A stretch of 32,893 bases of DNA, taken from positions 28,881 to 61,773 of the forward strand of contig DYDE01000007.1 of assembly GCA_020718065.1 (NCBI GenBank), given 5' to 3'. Positions 1-9,469 of the stretch are shown here, piece by piece (within the stretch, counting starts at the first letter, position 1; every line of letters starts with the position of its first letter). The position numbers and the translations under genes were made by a program. The notes under the pieces were generated by a model. It was not told the origin of the DNA and did not search any database. It saw nothing but the letters and a program-made list of their open reading frames with translations. Origin of the DNA: Marinifilum sp. Lineage in GTDB: Bacteria > Bacteroidota > Bacteroidia > Bacteroidales > CG2-30-32-10.

Positions 1-1872
1 TTTAAGTATTCATTTGACAATACCATGTCGGCTGGAACAATATCTATAATTGGATGGTTGGCTGTTTTAAGTGCAATATTAGTATTAATTGGTGGTGCTA
101 TTATTGTTTTTGTTGGCATTACACAATCTGACGGGGAAAAAATATCTATTTTCAATGCTTTGTGGGAAAGCTTAATGCGCACCATGGATTCTGGAAATGT
201 TGCAGGAGATTCCACTTGGAGTATGCGTGCAGTGATGTTGATTATCACTTTAGGGGGTATCTTTTTGGTTAGTACTTTAATTGCTATATTGGGTAATGGT
301 GTACAAACAAAAATTGAAGATATGCGCAAAGGTAGGTCTTTTGTTATTGAAAAAGATCATACACTTATTTTGGGATGGTCTTCAAAAATATTTACCATTA
401 TTTCTGAATTGTGTATTGCCAATGAAAATCAAAAGAAACCTCGTATTGTTATATTGGCAGACAGAGATAAGGTAGAAATGGAAGATGAAATAAGGATTAA
501 AGTTAAAAATACACTAAAAACAAAAATTATTGTTCGTTCAGGTAATCCTGTTGATATAGATGATTTAAGTGTAGCAAATCCAAATGATGCCAAATCAATT
601 ATCATTGTACCTCCAGATCATGATGAGGACGCTGATATACATACCATAAAATCAATATTGGCAGTTATTAATAATCCAAATAGAAAAGAAGAACCTTATC
701 ATATTGTTGCAGAAATTAAATATGAAAAATACTTGGAAACTGCTGCCATGGTTGGAAAAGATGAGTTAGTTATTGTAAATTCACCAGACATGATAGCCAG
801 GATGACAGTACAAACTTGTCGGCAAATTGGCTTGAGCGGTGTATATTCAGAAATGCTTCAGTTCGACGGAGATGAGATATATTTTCAGGAAGAACCAAAA
901 CTTACTGGAAAAACTTTTGCTGATGCTATTATGGCTTATGAATCTTCTTCTATTATTGGTATGCGTTTCAATGACGGACGTATTAAAATAAATCCTTCAA
1001 TGGATACAATTCTACAAACCGGTGACAAAGTGATTGCTATTTCAGAAGATGATGATACGGTGGTATTATCAAATAAAACAAACATCAGTATTCAAATAGA
1101 TGCCTATGCAAATAGTGAATTACCCGAACCACGGAAAGAACACACTCTTATTTTGGGTTGGAATTCCGAAGGTGATAATATTGTAAAAGAATTAGAAACT
1201 TATGTTATTGAGGGTTCTACTGTTAAAATTGTTTCTTCCGATGATAGTTATACCAAACATTTAGAAAAAATGAAAAGTGGTTTGGAAAAACTAACTCTTA
1301 TTCATGAAACTTGTGATATTACTGAACGATACGTGCTTGAACATTTACAAGTTACCGAATTCGATTATATTATTCTTTTATCTGAAGGTGGTGAAGATGT
1401 TCAAAAATCGGATGCTAAGACACTTATATCGCTTTTACATATTAGGGATATTTGCACTAAAGCAGGCAAGACATTGAACTTGGTAAGCGAAATGCTAGAT
1501 GTTCATAATATGGAACTTGCAAAAGCTTCTAAAGACAGTGACTTTATTGTAAGTGATAAATTGATAAGTTTAATGCTAACAATGCTTTCAGAAAACAAAG
1601 AATTGAAGGCAGTATTTGATGATTTATTTAGTGCTGACGGTTCTGAAATCTACCTAAAACCTTCTGGTCTATATGTTCAGCCAAATGTTGAAGTTAATTT
1701 CTATACAATTGTTGAATCAGCAAAACGATTTGGTCACATTGCCATAGGTTATCGTATTGAAACTTTATCGGCAGATTCTGATAAAAAATATGGAATTATT
1801 GTAAATCCAAATAAATCATCAATGGTTAAATTCACAGAAAATGATAAAATTATTGTGGTTGCAGAGGATTGA
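1..1872 (+). CDS. CASTOR/POLLUX-type RCK ion channel, 5' end outside window
   Basis: Membrane ion channel subunit with a regulatory RCK (TrkA-N-like) gating region, related to plant CASTOR/POLLUX and their bacterial homologues. The reading frame is open from base 1, and the residues before the first ATG (FKYSFDNT, then MSAGT) fit the family's conserved N-terminus, so the true start lies upstream and the ATG at 25 is internal. Counting from that ATG: a transmembrane helix at about 8-31, a pore segment near 46-62 containing MDSGN, a second helix at about 68-90, then two related cytoplasmic halves that begin HTLILGWSS (about 112) and HTLILGWNS (about 373), each a Rossmann-like RCK domain. The duplication fits a subunit carrying tandem RCK domains. 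The ion is unknown from sequence; plant members are cation channels. The next gene is on the other strand, past a terminator, so this is the end of its transcription unit. Confidence 0.85.
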   Translation, partial: FKYSFDNTMSAGTISIIGWLAVLSAILVLIGGAIIVFVGITQSDGEKISIFNALWESLMRTMDSGNVAGDSTWSMRAVMLIITLGGIFLVSTLIAILGNGVQTKIEDMRKGRSFVIEKDHTLILGWSSKIFTIISELCIANENQKKPRIVILADRDKVEMEDEIRIKVKNTLKTKIIVRSGNPVDIDDLSVANPNDAKSIIIVPPDHDEDADIHTIKSILAVINNPNRKEEPYHIVAEIKYEKYLETAAMVGKDELVIVNSPDMIARMTVQTCRQIGLSGVYSEMLQFDGDEIYFQEEPKLTGKTFADAIMAYESSSIIGMRFNDGRIKINPSMDTILQTGDKVIAISEDDDTVVLSNKTNISIQIDAYANSELPEPRKEHTLILGWNSEGDNIVKELETYVIEGSTVKIVSSDDSYTKHLEKMKSGLEKLTLIHETCDITERYVLEHLQVTEFDYIILLSEGGEDVQKSDAKTLISLLHIRDICTKAGKTLNLVSEMLDVHNMELAKASKDSDFIVSDKLISLMLTMLSENKELKAVFDDLFSADGSEIYLKPSGLYVQPNVEVNFYTIVESAKRFGHIAIGYRIETLSADSDKKYGIIVNPNKSSMVKFTENDKIIVVAED

Positions 1873-1914
1873 TAATTTGTTATAAAACAGTTAACATCCT
1901 TTTTATAAACAAAT

Positions 1915-1951
1915 AAAACCCTATCTATACGATGGGGTTTTCCCTTTTTTT
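1915..1951 (+). terminator. Rho-independent terminator of the RCK channel gene
   Basis: An 11-bp stem, AAAACCCTATC (1915-1925) with GATGGGGTTTT (1931-1941), has one G-T wobble and a five-base loop. It is followed by CCC and a run of seven T (1945-1951). It lies 43 bases after the channel stop codon. Confidence 0.85.
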
Positions 1952-2011
1952 CAATAATATTTAATAAACGCTTTGCCTATTTAAAAAAAATAATTGAAAT
2001 TTTTGACACCT

Positions 2012-2335
2012 CTATTTTTTTACCCAACCAGCCTCAGATTTCCAGTCTGTAAAATATACTACAAGATTTGCATCACTTTTCCAATCAGTAAAATAGACGA
2101 TCCACTCTGCTTCTGATTTCCATTCAGTAAAATACCAAATACCACTATTTGAAGTAGCTTCGCTTTTCCAATCAGATTTGTAAACAATCATATCTGCTTC
2201 ACTTTTCCATTTTGTAACATATACAACTTTATTGGCTTCGCTTTTCCATTCGGTTGAATATACAACCTGAGAATATCCAACACTTACAATGAAAAAAAAC
2301 AATAATGCTATTAAACTTAATTTTAATGTTTTCAT
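2012..2335 (-). CDS. Small secreted WKSEA-repeat protein (DUF6150-like)
   Basis: A 107-residue exported protein. Residues 1-23 form a clear signal peptide (basic start, long hydrophobic core, GYSQ end). The rest is six tandem units of about 14 residues with the pattern V-V-Y-x-T-x-W-K-S-E-A; the fourth begins after a short Ser/Asn insertion and the last ends GWVKK. This matches my recollection of the Bacteroidota family DUF6150, whose members repeat a similar Tyr-x-Ser-x-Ala unit; its function is unknown to me. The alternating hydrophobic/polar pattern suggests short beta strands forming a compact repeat fold. The start codon comes one base after the stop of the large sensor kinase upstream, so the two are almost surely co-transcribed and translationally coupled. 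No separate promoter or strong terminator is evident. Confidence 0.75.
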   Translation of the reverse strand: MKTLKLSLIALLFFFIVSVGYSQVVYSTEWKSEANKVVYVTKWKSEADMIVYKSDWKSEATSNSGIWYFTEWKSEAEWIVYFTDWKSDANLVVYFTDWKSEAGWVKK

Positions 2336-2336
2336 A

Positions 2337-5300
2337 TTAAAAAGATTTATGTACAGGTAAAATTATATCAAAAGTCGTTCCAACTCCTTCTTCGGAATGA
2401 AAAGAAATAGTTCCTTCTGCGCTTTCAATAATACTTTTCACCATAGCTAAACCCAAACCCATACCACCTGTTTTTGTTGTAAAATTAGGTGAAAAAATTT
2501 TATTTAGTTGTTCTTTAGATATACCTGAACCATTATCTGATATTGAAATTTTATAATATTCAATATTATTGAAAATAGAAATATTAATAATCCCTTTCTT
2601 TTTCTCTTCAAATGCTTGCATTGAATTTTTTATTAAATTGTTAAAAACTCTTAAAAATTGTTTTTTATCTGCAAACACATAGTATTGTTGTCCTTCTTCT
2701 TTTATAAAATTTATTTCTATGTTTTCAAAATTACTATAAAGCTCTATTATGCTTTGTATAAGCTCAGATAATTCAATTGCTTCGTTTTTTGATCTAGGCA
2801 TTTTGGCAAAATTAGAGAATTCAGAGGCTATTGCAGACAGAGAGTCTATTTGCTCAATAATTGTTTTTGAAAATTTATCTAATCTTTCGTCCCAATTACT
2901 AGCTTTGTCTTTCCAGGCTTTTTGTAAATATTGCACACTCAATTTCATTGGGGTGAGTGGATTTTTGATTTCATGAGCAACTTGTTTTGCCATTTCTCTC
3001 CAGGCACTTTCTCTCTCTGATTTTGCTAACAATTCAGCACTTTGTTCAAGTTCATCAATCATGCGGTTATATTCTTTTATAAGACTACCTATTTCGTCCT
3101 TTTTGGTCCAAATGATTTTTTCATTGCTTTTTCCAAGCATAATTCTTGACAAGTTATCTCTAATTAAGCGAAGAGGTTTTGTAATTCTGTTTGAAATAAT
3201 CAATGCAATTAAAATAGCAAGAGCAATCAATAGAACATATATATTAATAAACTTTACCAGAAACGAAGAAATTTCCTTTTTTAATTCGCTTTGTTTAGCA
3301 AAATAAGGTAAATTAAGATATGCAATTATTTTGTTTTCATCATTACGAAAAGGAATGTATGCTGAAAGATATTTTAGTTTACCAATATTTTCATCGTGAA
3401 CATATTGGTTCTTTTCATATGTTTTTAGCTGAACATAAGCATCGGTATTCATTTTTGTTGAAACCAAGCCTTCATCAAAAATTTTTTGTCTAGAAGATGC
3501 TAATAAATTTCCATTAACATCAAATAAGTTCACATCCGTAAAAAAAACATTTGAATACCTTACTAATTGTTCAGATAAAACATCTGTCATGTCCTCACTT
3601 AGTTCTTTTTTATCAGAAAATTTTCTCTCTATTTCCACCAAAACAGAATGGGTTTTTTCTGTAATAATATCTAAATTCTTAGTATTGTACAAACTCACAA
3701 TGTAATAAACTGTTCCTCCTCCAATAAAAACAAATGATACTAAAACAACCGAAATCATTGATAACTGAACCCTATTTTTAAAATTTATTTTCCATCGACT
3801 TCGGTTAAGCGGAATATTCATTAAAAGTAAAACAATTATAACTAACAAAAAGTTAAAACCAAAAAGATAAGAAAATGGAGAGATAATATTAAAAACACTG
3901 TCACTTTTTTTACTTACAATTACAGTTGTATTTTCCGTTTTATATAGTAAATGATCATAATTATCCTGACAAAAAAAATTGAATTCATTTGAAGAAAAAT
4001 CTTTATAATTTTCAACATTTAAACTATAAAAAAATTGACCAAACTGTAATAATTCTTCGTTATTATAATATTTGGCATAAGAATAGTTACCATAATCTCG
4101 GTTAATATTTACCTTGTTATCTATAAGCAATTCAGGATAGCCCAATTCTTTTGGTATAAATTTCGAATCTAGCTCAAGAAAAATTTTTGTATAAGGTATT
4201 AACGAATCTTTCCTTGTTGGTTTATAAGTAAAAATAGCTATATAACTATTTCTTCCTGTGTTTGTATTAACATTGTAAAAGTTTTCATAGTTTGGTTGTT
4301 TGGCTATATTTGATTTTATTTTATCATTAAAATAATAATTGCAATCAACTTCAATATCATTGGGTTTTATAATTAATTTGTCTCCTTGTTTACAAACAGT
4401 TATTTGCAAATCGTATTTAGACCAATAACCACTAAAATAATTTTGAATTATTTTGGTTAGGTCAGATTCACTGAATGGATACATTTTAATAAGGTTTGTG
4501 ATTCTATTATCATCTTTTATTTGGTTATTGATTTCACCAAACAAATATTCACCTATCGGGTCTCCCTTTTTTGATAATCTCAAAGCAATGGATTTTCTTT
4601 TTTCTTTTTCTTTATAATCATTGTTATTGTAAAGAACAACATTTGTAAAAAAAGTAAAAACAATAAGATAAATGGTAACCGTTGATACATTAATACTTCT
4701 TTTATGTTTTGATAAATTGTATGCGGAAATAATGTAAACAGCCAAAAATGGTAATAAATAAATAATATTTACTTTAAATAATAATAATTCAATTCCTATA
4801 TATAATATCGTAGTGGTTAAAACAACAATCAAAAATTCTTTAAAATTCACCAATCTATATATGAGAAATCGACTAATTCGTTCAATAAAAAGAAAAAAGG
4901 AAATTATTATTAATCCTATCAATACAAAACCGACATAGCTATATGTCGTCAACTCGAATATATTATTTACATTGAAAGATATATTTGAGTTTATAATTAA
5001 GCTTTTAATCAGATATACTGTTATATCAGAAAAAAATAATGGTAATAAAGAAAACAATGAGGCAATTGTTAAAAGCCAGATTTTGAAAATTTTTATTTTA
5101 TTTAAATCTATATTAAAATTTCTAAAAATATAAAATGCAATAAAAGCAAATATTAATACATTTAAAATAAAGTCTCCAAAAGAAGGGAGAAGCTCTGAAG
5201 TTGCATATATTGTTGGGCCAAATAAAGTCAAGCTATATAATTCTTGAGGAATTTTAAAATAAAAAATTACAATCCTAAATAAAACAAAAAAGCCAATAAA

Positions 5301-6047
5301 CAATAAATTCAATAATATGTTTTTGTGTTGTAAATAAAGATATTTATCAACTTTCACTAAAAAAGCAAACATGAAAACAAATGATAAAAGGTAAAGCAAT
5401 GAAGAAATACCAGCATTTCTTTCGTTCTGATTCTTTTCACTCATAATACCTTGCTTGAGCGAAAAAAGAAATTTGCCTTTTTTATCATGAATATTGTTTC
5501 TGGTAATGTTGTTTGTTATCGAATAATCAGAAGAAATATGAAAATCTCTATGAAAATTATTAATTAAATAATCGTTATTGTACTTATACTCTGTTTTTAT
5601 TAATATTAATGAAATTATTGTATATAAATTCTCATGGTTTTTTTTAATAATGTAACTTCCATTCTTTAAGCGTATGTAATCATCGTTTTGATATGCATCA
5701 TAGAATTTATCTGTTATGGGAATACTGTTATCAGACCAAAAAAGAAGTGAATCGTTTCTATAAATGAATATAGACAAGCCATTATTAATATTAAACTCGG
5801 AATTATAACTATCAGCAAGGGTTTTAAAAGAAATCGTTTTTGAATTTTTTAAATTGGTGGAAATTTTTGTAAGTATTGATTCTGCTAAACTTTCTTTTTC
5901 ATGTAATTTTTTTTCAAAATTTTTAACAATCTGATAATTTTCGTTTTTTTTTGAAATAAAACTCGAAAAGTAAAAAGCAGCAAGAAAACTTAAAATTGTT
6001 AAAATTAAAAGAGAAATTTGAGAGTATTTTATTTTTTTGTTTTTCAT
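2337..6047 (-). CDS. NtrY-like sensor histidine kinase with 12 membrane segments
   Basis: A 1236-residue membrane sensor kinase. After a first membrane helix (about 12-29) and a periplasmic stretch there are eight closely spaced helices (about 215-475), a second long soluble region (about 476-720), a helix near 725-745, and a final helix pair (about 762-786 and 925-945) enclosing a dCache/PAS-sized sensor loop. HAMP follows (about 945-1000), then the His-kinase dimerisation region with VAHEIKNPLTP (phospho-acceptor His1025), and an ATPase domain with N-box NLIKNSMQAF, G1 DNGSGIS and G2 GGMGLGLAMV. The HEIKNPLTP H-box and the layout resemble NtrY kinases of nitrogen control. NtrY usually pairs with an NtrC/NtrX-type sigma-54 regulator; none is present in this window. 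The only coupled gene is the small repeat protein downstream. The signal sensed is unknown. Confidence 0.85.
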   Translation of the reverse strand: MKNKKIKYSQISLLILTILSFLAAFYFSSFISKKNENYQIVKNFEKKLHEKESLAESILTKISTNLKNSKTISFKTLADSYNSEFNINNGLSIFIYRNDSLLFWSDNSIPITDKFYDAYQNDDYIRLKNGSYIIKKNHENLYTIISLILIKTEYKYNNDYLINNFHRDFHISSDYSITNNITRNNIHDKKGKFLFSLKQGIMSEKNQNERNAGISSLLYLLSFVFMFAFLVKVDKYLYLQHKNILLNLLFIGFFVLFRIVIFYFKIPQELYSLTLFGPTIYATSELLPSFGDFILNVLIFAFIAFYIFRNFNIDLNKIKIFKIWLLTIASLFSLLPLFFSDITVYLIKSLIINSNISFNVNNIFELTTYSYVGFVLIGLIIISFFLFIERISRFLIYRLVNFKEFLIVVLTTTILYIGIELLLFKVNIIYLLPFLAVYIISAYNLSKHKRSINVSTVTIYLIVFTFFTNVVLYNNNDYKEKEKRKSIALRLSKKGDPIGEYLFGEINNQIKDDNRITNLIKMYPFSESDLTKIIQNYFSGYWSKYDLQITVCKQGDKLIIKPNDIEVDCNYYFNDKIKSNIAKQPNYENFYNVNTNTGRNSYIAIFTYKPTRKDSLIPYTKIFLELDSKFIPKELGYPELLIDNKVNINRDYGNYSYAKYYNNEELLQFGQFFYSLNVENYKDFSSNEFNFFCQDNYDHLLYKTENTTVIVSKKSDSVFNIISPFSYLFGFNFLLVIIVLLLMNIPLNRSRWKINFKNRVQLSMISVVLVSFVFIGGGTVYYIVSLYNTKNLDIITEKTHSVLVEIERKFSDKKELSEDMTDVLSEQLVRYSNVFFTDVNLFDVNGNLLASSRQKIFDEGLVSTKMNTDAYVQLKTYEKNQYVHDENIGKLKYLSAYIPFRNDENKIIAYLNLPYFAKQSELKKEISSFLVKFINIYVLLIALAILIALIISNRITKPLRLIRDNLSRIMLGKSNEKIIWTKKDEIGSLIKEYNRMIDELEQSAELLAKSERESAWREMAKQVAHEIKNPLTPMKLSVQYLQKAWKDKASNWDERLDKFSKTIIEQIDSLSAIASEFSNFAKMPRSKNEAIELSELIQSIIELYSNFENIEINFIKEEGQQYYVFADKKQFLRVFNNLIKNSMQAFEEKKKGIINISIFNNIEYYKISISDNGSGISKEQLNKIFSPNFTTKTGGMGLGLAMVKSIIESAEGTISFHSEEGVGTTFDIILPVHKSF

Positions 6048-6545
6048 TATTGTTGTTTTTCTAATATGCCTTGATTATCTAAGAATACAGCGTCAACTTA
6101 AAATAAAGCGTTATAACTGCTTTTTTTAAAAAAAACATCATAACCCTCTACACGACCGAAAACTTATAAATAAAAGCGTAATTTTTTGTTTTTTGTTTTT
6201 TTATACACTATTTATTTAAATTTTTGCATAATTTTCAAAAATTATTTTTAAAAGATGTTCAAATAACATTTATCAATTTGTAAAGAGGATTAATTAATTT
6301 ATGAATTATATTAATTATTCTTTTTGATAAAAAAACATAATAATAAATTCTTAAAACAAATAACCCTTTTTTTAAATAATTAATCCTATAAAAATAAAAT
6401 AATTAATAAACCTATAAGTGTTAAAGCAAAATCAAAAACTAATTTAAGTAAAAAACTAATATTATTAATTAAAAAATATCCAAGAAAATTTGATTTATAA
6501 AAAAATGTTCTGTTTTTGTTTCACGTGGAACTTTTTCAATTTATA
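6048..6545. other. AT-rich intergenic region between mnmG and the sensor kinase
   Basis: About 500 bases without a credible reading frame. It must hold the sensor-kinase promoter, but I found no exact TAnnTTTG element on the minus strand. The recognisable content is one parS-like site at the mnmG end; the rest is low-complexity A/T sequence. Confidence 0.6.
6517..6532. promoter_or_regulatory. parS-like ParB binding site, mnmG 3' side
   Basis: TGTTTCACGTGGAACT matches the reverse complement of the Bacillus parS sequence TGTTCCACGTGAAACA at 15 of 16 positions. It lies 14 bases past the mnmG stop codon and forms, with the site at 8490-8505, an inverted pair sharing the 14-mer GTTCCACGTGAAAC. 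ParB binding here would load the chromosome-partition complex. Confidence 0.8.
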
Positions 6546-8420
6546 CTATCTTCCCAAATAAACTATAAGTACAGAAATATCTGAGGGAGAAACTCCACTT
6601 ATTCTTGAAGCCTGACCAATAGTTCTTGGTTTAATTTTATTTAACTTTTCTCTTGCTTCTGATGATAATGAAGTTAATTTATAATAATCAAGATTTTCAT
6701 TAATGTTTAGTTCTTCTAAACGTCCTATTTTTTCAGCTAAATCTTGTTCTTTTGAAATATAACCTTCATATTTTGTTAATATTTCAACTTCTTCTAAGCT
6801 ATCTTCTTTTTCAATAATAATATTAGATTTTACAAAATCACGAAATACATCAATATTATTTATTAAATCATTAATAAAAATTTGAGGTCTTGATAATAAT
6901 TGTTTTAATGTAACTTTTTGATCTATGGGTGAAGTTTCCTTTTCAATTAAAAGAGCATTTATTTGTTCGGGTTCAACTTTAAATTTTTCAATAAATTTAA
7001 ATAATTCTGAAATATTATTTTGCTTTTCATTTAAAAGATTCTTTCTTTCTGAAGTAACCAATCCGATTTCATTTGCTTTAGGAGTCAATCTTGAATCAGC
7101 ATTATCTTGACGAAGTAATATTCGGTATTCTGCTCTCGATGTAAACATACGATAAGGTTCGTTTGTTCCTTTTGTGATTAAATCATCTATTAAAACACCT
7201 ATATAAGCTTCAGAACGTTTTAAAACAAATGGTGGTTTTTTATTTAATTTCAAATGAGCATTAATTCCTGCCATTAAACCTTGACATGCGGCTTCTTCAT
7301 AACCAGTAGTTCCATTTATTTGTCCAGCCATGTATAAATTTTCAATTACTTTAGATTCTAATGCAACCGATAATTGTTCTGGTGGAAAATAATCATATTC
7401 TATTGCATAACCTGGTCTGAAGATTTTTACTTTTTCTAATCCGGGAATTTTTAATAACGCTTTGTATTGTATTTCTTCTGGCAAAGATGATGAAAAACCA
7501 TTTAAATAAATTTCACATGTATTCCAACCCTCTGGTTCAATAAATAATTGATGATTTTCTTTATCTGCAAATCGATTTATTTTATCTTCAATAGAAGGGC
7601 AGTATCTTGGACCTACACCCCTTATTCGTCCTTCAAACATTGGTGATTTATTAAAACCTGTTTTTAATATTTCATGAACTTCACTATTTGTATAAGTAAT
7701 GTAGCAACTTCTTTGATTTTGTAATTTTGGGGTTCTTAAAAAAGAAAACTTTTTTGGTTCTTCATCTCCTTTTTGTTCAATCATTTTTGAATAGTCAATG
7801 GATCTTCCATCAATTCTAACTGGAGTACCTGTTTTCATCCTTTTTGACTCTATTCCCAATTTATTTAAGTTTTGGGTTAATCCTTCTGAATGCATCTCCC
7901 CTATTCTACCCGATTTGAAATTTTTTTCTCCTATATGTATTATTCCATTTAAAAATGTTCCATTAGTTAATATTACAGATTTTGCTTTAATTTCTAAACC
8001 TAATTCTGTTTTTACTCCTTCAATCTTTTTATTTTTTATTAACAATGATACAACATTATCTTGTCTAAAATCTAAATTTTCAATGCTTTCTAATAATTCT
8101 CTCCATTTTGCTGAAAAAAGGAATCTGTCGCTTTGGGCTCTTGGACTCCACATAGCAGGACCTTTTGATTTATTTAATATTTTAAATTGAATCATTGTAT
8201 TGTCTGTAACAATTCCAGAATATCCTCCAAGTGCATCAATTTCTCTAACAATTTGTCCTTTTGCAATTCCTCCCATAGCAGGATTACAAGACATTTGAGC
8301 AAAATTTGACATGCTCATAGAAATTAATAAAACTTTTGATCCAAGATTTGCTGCTGCTGCTGCTGCTTCACATCCCGCATGACCTGCTCCAACAACAATT
8401 ATATCGTATTCTAATAACAT
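6546..8420 (-). CDS. mnmG: tRNA uridine-5-carboxymethylaminomethyl modification enzyme MnmG
   Basis: FAD- and NADH-dependent enzyme that, together with the GTPase MnmE, installs the (carboxymethyl)aminomethyl group on wobble uridine 34 of several tRNAs. At 624 residues it is the normal length. The dinucleotide-binding motif GAGHAG is at 11-16; CNPAMGG begins at Cys45 and RYCPSIEDK contains Cys274, matching the two conserved cysteines of the Escherichia coli enzyme; [17 protein letters not shown] is the second family signature. The C-terminal helical domain (about 550-624), which contacts MnmE and tRNA, is intact. mnmE is not in this window. parS-like sites stand on both sides of the gene, so it sits in the partition region of the chromosome, where mnmG (gidA) is often found. 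It probably has its own promoter in the 85-base gap before ybeY, although no consensus box is visible there. Confidence 0.97.
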   Translation of the reverse strand: MLLEYDIIVVGAGHAGCEAAAAAANLGSKVLLISMSMSNFAQMSCNPAMGGIAKGQIVREIDALGGYSGIVTDNTMIQFKILNKSKGPAMWSPRAQSDRFLFSAKWRELLESIENLDFRQDNVVSLLIKNKKIEGVKTELGLEIKAKSVILTNGTFLNGIIHIGEKNFKSGRIGEMHSEGLTQNLNKLGIESKRMKTGTPVRIDGRSIDYSKMIEQKGDEEPKKFSFLRTPKLQNQRSCYITYTNSEVHEILKTGFNKSPMFEGRIRGVGPRYCPSIEDKINRFADKENHQLFIEPEGWNTCEIYLNGFSSSLPEEIQYKALLKIPGLEKVKIFRPGYAIEYDYFPPEQLSVALESKVIENLYMAGQINGTTGYEEAACQGLMAGINAHLKLNKKPPFVLKRSEAYIGVLIDDLITKGTNEPYRMFTSRAEYRILLRQDNADSRLTPKANEIGLVTSERKNLLNEKQNNISELFKFIEKFKVEPEQINALLIEKETSPIDQKVTLKQLLSRPQIFINDLINNIDVFRDFVKSNIIIEKEDSLEEVEILTKYEGYISKEQDLAEKIGRLEELNINENLDYYKLTSLSSEAREKLNKIKPRTIGQASRISGVSPSDISVLIVYLGR

Positions 8421-8489
8421 TTACTTTGTTAAATAATAATTGATAAAAATAATAAATTTAAATTTGTTGATAATATGTTAATAAAACAA

Positions 8490-8505
8490 TGTTCCACGTG
8501 AAACT
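8490..8505. promoter_or_regulatory. parS-like ParB binding site, mnmG 5' side
   Basis: TGTTCCACGTGAAACT differs from Bacillus parS (TGTTCCACGTGAAACA) only at the last base. It abuts the ybeY stop codon and lies about 70 bases upstream of the mnmG start. It is in the opposite orientation to the copy at 6517-6532. Confidence 0.85.
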
Positions 8506-8963
8506 TTAAAAATGTTTTGGTTTATAACAAATAATATCCAGAAGTTTTAAACTCTCATTTTCTTTTTGAATCATTTTTTGCTTTTCTTTTTTGGTTTTAT
8601 CATTAAACCCAATTAAATGTAAAACTCCATGTATAATTACTCTATTAAGTTCATTTATAAATGTTGTTTTATACTTACTTGCATTTTCTTTCACTCTTTC
8701 AATACTAATGTAAATATCTCCTTTAACATTAATATTATCTACCATATAATTGAAAGTAATAATATCAGTTAATGTTTTATGTTTTAAGTATTTAATATTT
8801 AATTCGGATAAAAAAATATCATCACAAAAAATAAATGAAATATCATCTATTTGTAAGTGATGATTAATAATAACTTCATTAATCCAAATTTTAATCAGTT
8901 TTTTGTTTGGTAATGTAAAAGAAACCTGATGAAAATTTAAACTAATTAGCTTTTTTTTTTCAT
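8506..8963 (-). CDS. ybeY: Endoribonuclease YbeY, start region shifted one base at an A10 run
   Basis: Single-strand-specific metallo-endoribonuclease needed for 16S rRNA 3'-end maturation and ribosome quality control. The ATG-initiated frame covers only 79 residues (from 8745), but the same frame is open far upstream and encodes the missing N-terminal half, including TLTDIITFNY, the family's TDVLSF-like segment. No ATG, GTG or TTG starts that frame. The natural start is the ATG at 8963-8961, overlapping the preceding gene's stop as ATGA. It is followed by ten A and runs into a stop after five codons. One more A would join it to the full frame and give a 152-residue protein beginning MKKKKLISLNF, a normal YbeY length. 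So this is either a homopolymer miscall or slippage-dependent expression. The metal site reads HGVLHLIGFND, with Asp where many bacteria have the third His, as is usual in this phylum. Confidence 0.85.
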
Positions 8964-9466
8964 TCTTGTTTCTTAAGTTGATTTACATTTATAATATCCT
9001 GATTATATTCATTTAAAGAATTTATGCGGTTAATTGATAATTCTTTGTTAATGCTAGATATTTTAAAAATTAGTTTTATTTCGTTTCCTTTTTCATTAAA
9101 TTCTATTCCATCTGTTAATGTTCTAATCAGAAAAAATCCTTTTGATTCTTTCTTTTTATTTTTGTCAAAATAATTATCAACTTCAGGAATTTTTTTATAA
9201 TTAAATCCTTTGCCTTCGTCTGTAATAATAAAATCAAACCCATAAGGTTCATTTTGAAATCTAACAGTTATTGTTCTACTTTCATCGTCTTGATTGCCGT
9301 GGTTTATAGCATTTTCAAAAGCTTCATAAATTGCAACCAATATATTTCCGTAGTAAGTATTGTTAATATGATAAAAATCAGATATTTCATCAACAAATTG
9401 CTCAATTAAATGAAAGTTTTTTAGTGATGACTTAAGCTTAATTTCTTTATTTCCAAGCCCGTTCAT
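8960..9466 (-). CDS. RsbW/SpoIIAB-like ATP-binding protein (GHKL family)
   Basis: A 168-residue stand-alone GHKL ATPase of the kind found in anti-sigma-factor serine kinases. The N-box EAFENAINHGN is at 48-58, G1 DEGKGF at about 83-88, and a G2-like GFFLIRTLTDGIEF near 109-122; a lid and beta strands follow. There is no dimerisation His domain, so it is not a two-component kinase. RsbW relatives bind sigma factors or phosphorylate STAS-domain antagonists, but neither a sigma factor nor a STAS protein is present in this window, so the partner is unknown. It starts three bases after the DUF4175 stop, and its TGA overlaps the putative ybeY ATG, so the three genes should be one translationally coupled operon. 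Confidence 0.85.
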   Translation of the reverse strand: MNGLGNKEIKLKSSLKNFHLIEQFVDEISDFYHINNTYYGNILVAIYEAFENAINHGNQDDESRTITVRFQNEPYGFDFIITDEGKGFNYKKIPEVDNYFDKNKKKESKGFFLIRTLTDGIEFNEKGNEIKLIFKISSINKELSINRINSLNEYNQDIINVNQLKKQE

Positions 9467-9469
9467 AGT

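Noticed and set aside
8506-8745. A complete 79-residue gene starting at the ATG at 8745
   Set aside because: The same frame continues upstream with YbeY-specific residues, so that ATG is internal and the gene is longer.
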